Part shown: piece by piece, positions 8,590 to 19,817 of the stretch
How positions within the stretch are numbered: position 1 is the stretch's first letter
Layout: each line of letters starts with the position of its first letter
Origin: Balanoglossus misakiensis
Taxonomy: Eukaryota > Hemichordata
Reading direction: 5' to 3'
DNA: 64,000 nt
Assembly: GCA_040954595.2 (NCBI GenBank)
Contig: CM082585.2
Coordinates: forward strand, 4,154,001-4,218,000
Position numbers and translations under genes: made by a program
The notes under the pieces: generated by a model
The model's input: only the letters and a program-made list of their open reading frames with translations
Databases searched by the model: none
What the model was told of the DNA's origin: nothing

Positions 8590-11340
8590 GGTTTGTTGCT
8601 ATGCGCTATTTTGGCTTGGGCCCGCCATTGCTGCTTGGCAGCTATATTTAGGGCCCAAGCGCAAGCCAGCGCTTGGGCCCTATTGGTTTCGTTGGGGTTT
8701 TTCTTTCTTCTTTCTTTATTCTTGTGTCAATTCTTTGTCGCTCTAGATCTCAGACACCACTGCAGGTACACTTCTGAAACTTGCTACAGTGGTCAAGGTC
8801 AATGAGTAGTCGTGCATTGAACCCATGAATTTTTAATTAGTCACATGACCTGGCGGCCATCTTGGATTTTCTGAAAAAATGCAAATCTCAGATCTCAGAA
8901 ACTACAAGTCAGATCGACTTCAAATTTGGCGTGCAGGTAGACTACCTTCTGGCAAACATTTTTGTAATTGGAAATTATGCTGTCAATGTTGCAGTTTTTT
9001 TGCTACAGTTGTTTTTCTGAAATCTGGTCAAAATTTCAAAAATCTTCTTCTCCAGAACCGGCGATAACCGAGTCACGCGGTTTGGGGTATGTGGTCACCA
9101 AATTGAGGTCTATCAAGTTTGCGAAGATCATTGTGATTGGTCGAAGATTTTGGCGGCCATATTGGATTTTCGAAAAACCCTAGTAAAATTTCAAAAATCT
9201 TCTTCTCAAGAACCGGCGATAACTGAGTCACAAGATTTGGTGTGTGTGGTCATTAAACAGATGTCTATCAAGTTTGCGAAGATGAATGTGATTGGTCGAA
9301 GATTATGGCGGCCATATTGGATTTTGTGAAAAACGATTAAAAAGTAAAAATTCCCTTTCTAGCCTAAAAATTGATAGCACAGAAATTCTTTTTATGGATA
9401 TGAATCATCATATGCCAAGAATAAGCTATAAATATTTTGGTATTTTTGGCAATGACCTTTGACCTACTTTTGACGCATCATTTTTCTGCATATCTAATTC
9501 CAGGCTAACCAATAGGGCTATAAGTTTGGTTTTTGATGTATGTGGATTTGTATGCGATCAAAAAATTTCGCTACTTTTCATGACCCCGTTGACCTCTGCT
9601 GACCTCATTAAATATGCGCATACCTAATTACAGATGAACCAATAGACCTAGAGGTTTGGTTTTTGTTGGACATGAACCAGTATTGGGTCAAATTTTTTGC
9701 CCAAATGTTGGGTGACCTCGGGTGACCTTTGACCTACTTTTGCATATCTCGACATCCACAGCAGATACAGCCTTGGCGTTTGGAGGTATGGGGCCATAAT
9801 GAAAAGCCAAAGTTTTGGGTCACCTGTGACACCTGCTTAACTCATTATTTATGTGCATACCTAATTCCGGGCTAACCAAAAGGGATAGAGATCTGGTTTT
9901 TGTTGGACATGGACCACTATGGGTCAAAATTTTCTGCCCAAATTGTGGGTGACCTCTGGGTGACCTTTGACCTACTTAACACTATATCAACACCAAACAT
10001 AGATATAACCTTGATATTTCATGGGATAAAACACAGCATTATCTTTCTACTCATTAATTATGTGCATATCTAATAATCTGATCAGATAATACAGCTTGGG
10101 CCCGGACAATGCTGCTTGCAGCTTTAATTATTATTATTCTTCTTCTTCCGAGAAATTCGGCCAGGTAGATCTGGAAAACCGCAGCACCTAGGGGGCTGAA
10201 ACTTGGTAGGGTGATAGGGGCCAATGAGGAGACGTGCAGTGGCTCGTGAATATTTAATTAGTCACGTGACCTGGCGGCCATATTGGATTTTCTGAAAACC
10301 ATTAAATGACTCCTTCTCAAAAACTACTGGGCCAATCGAGTTCAAATTTGGTGTGCAGGTAGCCTACCTTCTGTCCATCATTTTACCCCATTAAAATCAT
10401 GACGTCATACATAAAGTTTTTTTGCTACAATTTTTTTTCTGAAAAACTACTTAAAACTTAAAAAATCTTCTTCTCCAGAACCAGCGGTTACCGAGTCTCG
10501 GGATTTGGGATATGTGGTCACCTAAACTATGTCTATCAAGTTTGCGAAGAGCACTGTGATTGGTCGATTATTATGGCGGCCATGTTGGATTTTCGGAAAA
10601 CCATTAAAAAATGAAAATTCTGCTTTTTAGCCCAAATGTTGACAGCACGGAAATTCTTTTTTTGGATATGAGTCATCATATGACCGGAAGTTGTCACAAT
10701 TTTTCGGGGCAATTTTCACATGACCTTTGACCCAGTTTTAAAACAACTAATTATATATGCATATTCCCCATACCTCCTCTTGTAAAAGCACCACAGTCAT
10801 GAATTTTGTGAACATGGGTACCAATGCTGCCAGGACCCGACACAAATATTTTGGTAATTTTGACAATGACCTTTGACCTATTTCTGAAACATCATTTTTC
10901 TGCATATCTAATTCCAGGCTAACCAATAGGGCTAGAGGTCTCGTATTGGTTGGACATGGCCCATTCTGGGGTCAAAATTTTGTGCCCAAATTTTGGGTGA
11001 CCTTGGGTGACCTTTGATCTACTTTCCCGTATCTCAGCATCCACAGCAGTTAGAGTCCTGGCTTTTAGGCAGCCGATGGAGCACATAATGGAGTCTTACA
11101 CAAGACCTCATTAATTATGCACATACCTAATTCTAGACGAACCAATAGGGCTAGGGGTCTGATGTTTGTTGGACCTAGACTAGTATGGGGTCCAATTTAT
11201 TTGCCCAAATTTCGGGTGACCTCAGGTAACCTTTGACCTACTTTCCCATATCTTGGTATCCACAGCAGATACATCCTTGGCATTTGCTGGTCACCATGGG
11301 AACCGCTTGTGCCCCGCCAACGCTGCTTGCAGCTTTAATT
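8590..11340. repeat. Diverged tandem copies of a long non-coding repeat with DR1 motifs
   Basis: Three boundary motifs, each close to gggcccgccaatgctgcttg followed by cagctttaatt or similar, occur near 8617-8650, 10097-10130 and 11313-11338, giving one unit of about 1.5 kb and one of about 1.2 kb. Inside the units recur a ggcggccatattggatttt block (8850, 9150, 9306, 10271, 10575), an aatcttcttctccagaacc block (9043, 9198, 10464) and repeated TGACCTTTGACCT sites. The copies are too diverged for a recent array. No coding frame was seen and I do not recognise the family. Confidence 0.7.
9453..9465. promoter_or_regulatory. Perfect DR1 site (first of seven)
   Basis: tgacctttgacct is the complement of AGGTCA-A-AGGTCA, the DR1 element bound by RXR partners, HNF4 and COUP-TF type nuclear receptors. 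Further copies lie at 9723-9735, 9961-9973 and 10867-10879 (perfect), and at 10721-10733, 11008-11020 and 11227-11239 (one mismatch each). Binding is inferred from sequence only. Confidence 0.5.
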
Positions 11341-13110
11341 ACATGTTATTTTCGTTAACACCACGGGTTCACAGAGTTTTGCTTCCAGGATGTCTGCAGT
11401 TGAATACAGCACACACATCTGCTTCTTGCCCCAATGTCAGAGAGCGTAGCAATAAATAATGTATGGTAATTACGTATACGTCCCTTTCTTAGATCAAAAT
11501 CATTTAAGTTAACAAAATAATATTAAGTATATTAAAAATTAAATGGGGGACGAGATAAGGGTGGAGCAATAGTAATTCAAATAAAATCAAATCTAAAATA
11601 CATGTGAAATCCTGGTTTGTCCTCATTAAACTAAATTGACGCGCATGAAGGGCTGCAGTCCATTCGTTAATTCTCTTAATCGTTCTCTCTATTGAACCCA
11701 ACAGTAAAATACAAAAAGGTACACCAGACCGGCCAGGTGCTAACTTGGTCTGACTGGTACGCTGGAAAGGGAAATCGTCAGACAGGACCATTTTCAGGAC
11801 AAGATGTCAATTATGTTTGTGCTACCGGTGGATGCAATGGTCCTCTCATTGTATTATAGAGCTACTATATTTACGAAATTCGCATACTAGTACTCGGACG
11901 TACTAGTGGTAGTGTATACCTATCTGACGACGATGCCTCACTGATATTGGAATTTTAGCGGTCAATGGCAGAGTAAGTATGGAACCCCGTCACGACGTGT
12001 TGCACATAGATCTGCGGTACACAGGATTGATTTATAGAGTAGACTTTTACTGGCATTTGCCATTCAAAAATCTCGCAAAAGTCCCAGATAGCGCCATCAC
12101 GGTTGATAATGATAAGCTTAGTTTTATTTGCCTCACAAATTTGTGAATTTATTTCTGAAAATAAAGTATAAGCAAATTCATTAAAGAATCAATTTTTAAC
12201 ATACTACAACTTACTATACTTCTATATCCCATTATTGACTGCTTTTACCGTTGTTGTATTCCAACCGGATATAATCTGAAAGATCACAGGCACATTTTCT
12301 TCCAGCCAGATCATGACCAAATCCTCGCAGAAATTACAACTAACTTTCACATGCAATCACCCTGCACAGACACTAAATCAAATGTTCATTACGGGTACAA
12401 ACAATTAGTGCTTATCACGGTTGTTGTTGTTGTTGTTGTTGAAGCTTGATTTATCTTCCATTTGAAAACAACAACAACAATGTTTATACATCAGACATGG
12501 CTGACTGAGTATTCATAACACAACACAAATTGTAATTGTACAATTATCTGTGTTTTCCGCAGGGGGAGTATGGTGCTATAGCGGGTATACATCGCAAAAA
12601 TATCTTGACACTGCAGGGCGTGAGTTTATACAGGCGTTACGCCAGTCTGCGTTCAAAACTGGAAGTGCCGAAGAAAGCACCAAAGAAGAGCCAAAACAAA
12701 CAAAATTGGTCATTGCATAAGTACTTTATTTGCTGATCTATAGGGTATGTGAATATTGACATGACAGGTGTGTGTCTATATCAAGCTGTATGTAGTCATT
12801 TTGACCCAGAATAAAATTAACATAACTTATGGTTATAACTTATAATGGTTTGTACAGAAACGTATTAGGAGTAGAATCATGTGATGTATTCCATGCAATA
12901 TACAGAAGGAGAGAACATGCAGAGGCATTTTTGTACAGATTTGTGTGTTAGGGAGGCTTAATTCACATTTAGTATGCAAATTACTTCCATCCCGGGGATT
13001 CAATCTTTCCGGTTTATGGAACAGTTGTCTTCGTAAGATTAGTGCCGAGGATGAGATCCGTGCATTTACTAACTGCGCCCTAGACTGATATCCAGTCTGT
13101 CAACACTTGA
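11341..13110. other. Non-coding stretch with a (GTT)n/(AAC)n hairpin
   Basis: No gene recognised. At 12421-12482 a (GTT)n run faces an (AAC)n run about 30 bases on, so the pair can fold back. The short frame at 12536-12736 lacks similarity to any family I know and is left unannotated. Confidence 0.5.
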
Positions 13111-16100
13111 CTACAATAGAAAGAGGCCATCCAACAACTCCTGTGGGATTCCTGGTAAGTCTCTCAAACCAATCGTCTTCTTCTGGCGCATGTATCTTGT
13201 GTACTCAACATACATTGACCAATTCGATGTTCTTGAACTGAAGAACAGTTGGGCTTCTGCAAATGGTATGCATTTAACTTAGGTCAGTGCTATAGATGTT
13301 TCACAAATTCAAATTTCATCTGGACATGAGTTACATTGTCGTAGATTTCTTTGAGGTGTCATATCAAATTCAATATCATTGAAGCAAACGAAATTCCAAC
13401 AAAATTCTTATGCCAATTCAAGAGTATAGTACATGTAGTTTTAACTTGACAGAACGGGGTAACTAATTTAAAGATATGACAATGTACTGTTCTCGTCATG
13501 CATTTTGAAAGTATATACGGTCGTAGAATACAAGATCTAGCCATTGCAAGGAAATCGAAATAAGAGCGTTTTTATTATTATCGTGGAATATTATAGTGAT
13601 TATTACAAGTTAGTTTTTTTCACCTAACATACCACTATCGAAATACTGTTAGTGCTTCCAAACAACAATTACGACTGGAAACTGTGGTCAGTCTTACAGT
13701 TGGCTAGATTTGTTGATTTTGTATATCGAATAAGCAACTACTTACTTTCAGCCATTTCCTGTTCAACCAAAGATATCACATAGTTGTCATTTTCATACTC
13801 CTTGAGCGATGGCACCATCTTAATCAAGTCCTGAATATAGTACACGCGTAGATTGGCGGCATTCAGATATGATCCTATGGTCTTGTAATGACAGAAGAAA
13901 TAAACATTATATGGTTTAGGGGACAGTTTGGTTTGTAAACTGATGTTAAATTGATCATCAGTCTCAATTATACACAACATGAATGCATTAATTGACCCTA
14001 ACATGTTTAGTGAAACCCGTTTCGTGGTGAAGTATTCTGAAAAGTAAAATCTCATAACAGCTGACATACAGTTATAGCATACTTATTATATTGCAGTTTA
14101 TATGTATCCTGTTCACAAAAGTTGTGGTGTTAGATTCCGTACTTTAATAGCTGATTCAGCCTAATTTCACAATTCTGACAACAACAACAACACCAACAAC
14201 AACGAAAATGACATCATCATCATCATCAACAACAACAACAACAACAACAACAGCAGCAGCAGCAACAACAACAGCAAAAATCCTTTAGTGGTGAGATAGA
14301 TGGCCAGACAGAAATGGTTGGGGTCAATAACGACCATAGAGTCGTGCACTTACCTGAGTATATTCAGGCATGGATACATACAAACATGCCAATTTCTCTC
14401 TCTTCATGATGATCTCTATTTCTCTCACAACAGTCGGCGCCGCTTCATGAAGCAGGTGAAGGTCACTTGGAGCTCCATTTCTTTCTTTATTACATTTCAT
14501 GTATATACATCTATAATTTGAATAAGAAATGGTTATGAAGATCCTAAAGTCAGTTTATATCCTTGTATACAAGGCCTATATAGGGGGTGTGAAGAACCTT
14601 GATAGAGGAGGCCAAGAGGGCTAGTGCTATTTCGGGAGACTCGGATGTTAAATTTTTCTGGAAACTGTCAGGGGAGGGTCAATGTTTTACGTGCAAGGAC
14701 ATTGAGATAATTCGTTTTAACACATGCAAAATTAAACTTTTGTTATTTTACAAAGATTAAACATCACCAATATCGGACATACAGAATTACAAGTTCCTTA
14801 TTTTCAGTAACCGCCACGTGTAAATCGTCTAATATCTGGTGTTCTGTTTTTTCACTTTATACGTAGATTCATCTTAGCTATGAAAGAAGAATGTCATGCA
14901 CACACATGGGATCAAAGCTTTTGCCCTTAGATTTATCTAAGTGATTTTTAATGATTGAGAAATTAATGGCTGTTTATCTAATTCATGTTTTATTATAATG
15001 ATTTTTTACTCACTTAACTAAATGCTCTGCGCTCTTATTTCTCCAGTGCATCGCTGCATAGTTGCCATTGCAAAGCTTCCCCGCTCCTTCCGCCGCTAAG
15101 CGAAGAATGTAGGGCGCACGCACCAGATATTTTTCAACGAGGGCTTCGATCTGCCTTATACACGTGTAGTTTACATCAATACTCCAGAACCCCACACACT
15201 TTTGTTTGTGTGGAATGGATATCTCGCGGAAAGATGCGTAATCTCGGTAAACATCTGGGAATTTTATATCTTTGAAATACTCGGTCATGAATTTTTGAGC
15301 TTCGCCGTTAGACTCCACCTGTGCCTTACACATGCGTATCTTGTATTTAGTGCACCACTCGGTTATGTACTGACTCCTTGGTAGGGCAGCGATGAGGTTT
15401 CCCGCCTCAATGGAACCGTTGCACATGTCGTAGAAGTCTTCAGCTGGAATGGTGGGTAGCAGCTCGTTTAGTGCTTTGATGTCAAATGTCTGATTAAAGC
15501 TTCTGGCCTTGTGACTGTCTATTTTCTGGAAAGGGTGGGGTAAGAAACTATGAGTGACAATGCCGAGTCCGTTTGCCACTGCAAATTGCAAGGTCCATCG
15601 GTACATATTGTAAAAACTACTCGGTCCGCCGCCTTGTTTGTACACGGGTATAACAAAGTGTCTTCCGAGCGGTTCTTCTTCTTCGTCTGTCGTTAATCGT
15701 GGGAGCTCCTTCACCGTCTCGCAAGTCTGGCTGTTCATTGGCACATCCGAAGTAGTATAGTCTATCTCAGAATCCGACCCTTCGCTGTCCAAACGTTGAG
15801 GTTCCAAAACCAATTTGTTAGACTGACTTGTGTTTCCAGAAGTGAAATGTTCAGTTGTCAAGGAAACCTCTTCTGTGTCAGGGCTTTGCACGTCAAAGGT
15901 AGACTTAAAACTTTTCTGCAAAAATAGCAAGAAATAATAACTCTAAGATAGGGTCTAAAACAGACAATAAACTATATGTTTTTAAAATGTGTTTATATAC
16001 GAACTGTGCCTCTTATGTACTTTACCAAATTTTCAGCTTTTGGGGTACCACAGATGTGCACGCGAGCGGCAGGCCAAGCACATGTCATTGTTTTCAGAAA

Positions 16101-16570
16101 TTTCTCGAATATATTATACCATAACTTCTAGTCTCTCACCTGTGTAATTATTGTCCAGTCTTGCAATACAGTTGCATAATTCTTGTATAACCGTCGAATG
16201 TATACGAGGTTACAAATAATTGCGACAGTGCAGATTGCAAGGATCAAAGCATTCCTATAAATTAGACAGTTAATACTAGTCATTAGTCAAGACATTCCCA
16301 GTGCTCCAACCTACAAAGATGCAGACTGAAACTGTAGGGAATACAATCATGTCTAATTTATATGTTCACATATACATGGTGTATGGTTAACAAGCCGTAC
16401 ACAAAGCTGTAAACTAGATCTTAAACCAGAACAAAAACTTTTCCCGCCAAATTGATGTGCATTCTTCATAAGTATTCAATTTCAAAGTCGCACATTTTAA
16501 AATAATTGACATCATATCAGTAAATGGCGAGACAATTGATAACAGCGTAAAAAAATTACCTTGCCGCCAT
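13111..16570 (-). CDS. GDP-fucose protein O-fucosyltransferase-like, type II membrane protein, 5 exons
   Basis: Exons on the minus strand: 16570-16560, 16254-16140, 15915-15014, 14050-13746 and 13256-13111; together 1479 nt, 492 residues. The 11-nt first exon gives MAA plus two bases. Exon 2 supplies a membrane anchor (LILAICTVAIICNLVYI) after a short cytoplasmic tail, so this is a Golgi-type protein with a luminal catalytic part. Exon 3 starts with an acidic Ser/Thr-rich stem, then the O-FucT pattern: VYKQGGGPSSFYNMYRW, then a FDIKALNELLP segment, ending with AAMHWRN, the position of the family's conserved His-x-Arg. Exon 4 has NVYFFCHYKT and NDNYVISLVEQEMA; exon 5 has FFSSRTSNWSMYV, the usual family ending. 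The acceptor of exon 4 (14050) is the weakest call, chosen because it keeps the phase. The acceptor substrate is unknown. The fold could also serve another nucleotide-sugar donor. Confidence 0.8.
14176..14276. repeat. Mixed CAA/CAT/CAG microsatellite
   Basis: Runs of caa, cat, caa and cag in the intron between exons 3 and 4 of the fucosyltransferase-like gene. Confidence 0.9.
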
Positions 16571-17931
16571 GATGGTATTAAGTTTTCCAAAATTGCTGTT
16601 CCTGTTATCTTTAGTATTAGATCGTGATGAACGGGAACGGGGCAGTACTTACAAAGCGAATGCCCATACCGAATTAAAAGACGTGTCGAGGTTGATATTG
16701 CTTTATACAACCCCAAAAAGTCAGGGGAGGGGGTGCTTAATCACCCTCAAATAAAAGGCACTCAGGGATTTATTTCTTCATAAGAGTAAAACCCTCCAGC
16801 TGTCGAAGTTGTTCAGTGTGGCGGAAAAAACGTGTTTAGGGGCTTATCTCTCACTTAATTTAAAGTTATGTGTTTCTGTGCCTGGCACCCGCTGCAAAGT
16901 TGAAAGTATCCTGGCCATTGTTCTGTCATGCTGAATACTATACCTGAGCGTATGCTATTCCCTTTGATGATGGCATACCTTTGCATCGTTATGTGCCCTT
17001 TGAGTTTTATACAAACGAATTAGTTTATACTTGGTTTGCGTTTCCATCGCATAATGTTAACAATTAATAATAACATTCATGTATTCTGCAGACTTCGTGC
17101 GTGCAATAGTGTGCTGAAACCGAAACATACGAGGAAAGTGATTGCATATGTGGATTGAAAATGTTTTACTTTATAGATGTCGCAAGATAGTGCGCAATGC
17201 TCAATCCCACTGAACGAATACCATCTAAAGACACGAGCTCAAAACAGACGTATGTACACACACCAAAAACCCAGCAGATCAAGCAAATATTAGATTTTTA
17301 ATCCCGGCACCAACTATAGTAAAAAATTAATTCGTGCACAATTTCAATTCACTTAACGTAAGAACCTAAATAAGTTATGGCAGTCTGAAGTATTGGTTCA
17401 TAAATAACACAATTTAAATGGACCTACGGGATTTGTGGATAAGATGTAGCTAGTATGAATTAATGAAATTTTAATACATGAGAAACATCTACTGACAGCT
17501 ACTGAATAAATTTCATTGTGCGATGGGAGAATGACAGGTCCTTTTTGTAGAACGTTGATGGTTTTAATCTCAAAATCCATCTTTCATTAAAATTGCATTT
17601 AGTTTTTTCTCTGAATAGAAAAACCAGTTTGAGATCCTTGGAACGTGTCCTGCGCTCATGTCTACTTTACATGTTAAAAACTCTTCTCTTTGGGGGTTTA
17701 AAAAAGAAAACCTGTGCCATAATCTGGAAAAGCAGTTTGTGATTGTTAAATGACAACAATGTTCACTTTAATGCCTCTTCATAATATCTCTTAGAGGAAA
17801 CCAAAATATGGTGACAGTATTAAACATTTATTATGAACATTTTTTTGCCATCGAAGTACAAATACTAACCAAATTAAAGGTGACGCAGGGTGTAGAGTGG
17901 GCAGTGTCTCAGGCCGTACCCGTTCAGTCAC
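16571..17931. other. Intergenic stretch, no gene seen
   Basis: Upstream of the fucosyltransferase-like start codon and therefore the likely site of its promoter. No TATA box in a convincing position and no repeats recognised. Confidence 0.5.
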
Positions 17932-18456
17932 TGCCGGAAAGCGTTCAAGACCACGCACGAGTTAAACTATCACGTCATGATCCACTCAGACGTGAAACAG
18001 TTTGAATGCAAAGAGTGCGGGAAGACCTTTACGCACGGCCACAACCTGCGGCTTCACAAACAGATCCACACGGACAACCGGCCGCACCAGTGTCAGTACT
18101 AGAAGTCGAACATGAAGAGGCACCTCACTGTCCACACCTCGGTCGTCGACAAACCGTACGAGGTGAAGGAACTCGCGGCCGGAAAGCGGTACAAATGCAA
18201 AGAGTGCGGGAAACTATTTACCGCGAGCGGCAATGTGAGAAAACACGTCGTCGTTCGCACCAAATAAAGGCCGTTTCCGTGTACAATTTGCGGAGCAGCG
18301 TTCGCGCGCAAAGCGGGCTTGCAGAGACAGAATCAAGTGCACACACAGCAACGGCCATTAAAGTATGGAGAGTGTGGGAGAGCGTTTGCAGACAAAGCCA
18401 ACTTAGTTGCACACAAAAGCTGCCAATTTTGCATTATAAAACAATACGTTGGCTAA
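17932..18456 (+). pseudogene. C2H2 zinc-finger pseudogene, intronless
   Basis: One frame (starting at 17932) reads as a chain of C2H2 fingers: CRKAFKTTHELNYHVMIH, then FECKECGKTFTHGHNLRLH, then a damaged finger, then YKCKECGKLFTASGNVRKH, then FPCTICGAAFARKAGL, then a final finger with lost Cys/His. Two in-frame stops interrupt it (TAG at 18100-18102 and TAA at 18265-18267). Linkers resemble the TGEKP type but are degraded, and the first finger has lost its first Cys (PYPFSHC). It has a higher GC content than the surroundings and no introns, as expected of a retrocopy or of one exon of a dead gene. The true end at 18454-18456 is only the next stop in this frame. Confidence 0.8.
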
Positions 18457-19817
18457 CAAAGCTTTAACGTTTCTGTACACCGCAAGCAAGATGGTTGGTG
18501 GGTTTCCTTTTCATACACAACAGTATTACAACGATCTGAGCCTTTTATACATCCCAAATGAATATTCTACCTATCAGAATTGATATAATCTAACGGCACG
18601 CTACAGCCTTCAAATGATGTAGTTTGCAAAAACTGCATATTTCTTTATAAGGCATTTAATTAAAGAAAACCATGTCTTTGTGAATAATTATTTTCTGTAT
18701 TTTAGTGCTTACAACATACCATAATGATATTGTAGATTATTTTGAACTGTAACTCTTTGCAATGGGGCCGGAGGACTATAAATGCAATAAATAGACTTAG
18801 ACACATAAAATGGTATTATCAATCGAAAGTATGATTTATTGAAACTTGACTCTCCTGTATACAATAAAACAGTACTTGGATACAATCTTGGAAAAACTTC
18901 AATACACTGGTTCAGATAGTGTTGCTAAGGTTCCAGTTTTGAAATTGAGACATTAACAGATCCAAGGCAATTACACACCGTAAAACTCAAACTTAGTAAT
19001 ATTTGGTCTATATATTGCGTTTTGTGTGTCAACCAATGTGGTTTTGTGGAGTGATATAACGTTCAGTCGTAAGATTCCAAAGACTGTGACAGAAAAATGT
19101 GTGTTATCTACATTGTCTATGATAAAATATTAAATGCAATACTGACTTAAACATTTTACATGGTGATGGTTGAATATAAACTGTCTATGATGACAAAGAA
19201 AAGTCACTCACTATGGTCTAGTGGATAGAATAAGAAAATGGGATGACATTTATCACAAAATTTCTGAATAAATTACATGAAGTTACAGCAATTCCATAAG
19301 TATTATCTCCCTATAACAAAGCATATAATTTCTCTCTTTCATTGATAAGCAAATTTCTTTCTCTAAATGACCTTTCAGATGCCAATGTTAAAATTTAAAC
19401 AAATTTAGAAGTTTTACAATAATGACAGGTCTTCCATAAGTTTTACATCTTCATATAGGCATTGGGATCTCCGTGTTCAATAAAACTCCCATCCAATAAA
19501 ACACCTGAGCAATAGTTTCACGAAAGTAGTTTAATAAACAGACAACTTCATGAAAACTCACTTCACAACCATGGGAAATGACACAGTTATCATCATATAA
19601 TATTCTGAAGACTAACGTAATAACAATGTCATATATAGAGGGATAGCCGGCCCTTCTGCCTAACCCCTGTCCCTTGGGCTAAAGAAACATTATTATTATT
19701 ATTATTAGATGACATTTGTGAACTTAAAAATTAATGGTTGCATAACATTGACCACTCACTCAAATCACTGCTTACATTGTGAAAAGTACTGCGCCATAGC
19801 TGTTGACATAACTGAAA
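18457..19817. other. Intergenic stretch with a short (ATT)n run
   Basis: No exon seen. A short att repeat lies near 19690-19707. The region contains the 3' untranslated part of sialidase A. Confidence 0.5.

Noticed and set aside
10100-11340. CRISPR-like or satellite array
   Set aside because: The repeats are long, diverged and irregular, and the DNA is eukaryotic.
12536-12736. 66-codon frame with a Lys-rich end
   Set aside because: Short, no family, no splice-supported neighbours.
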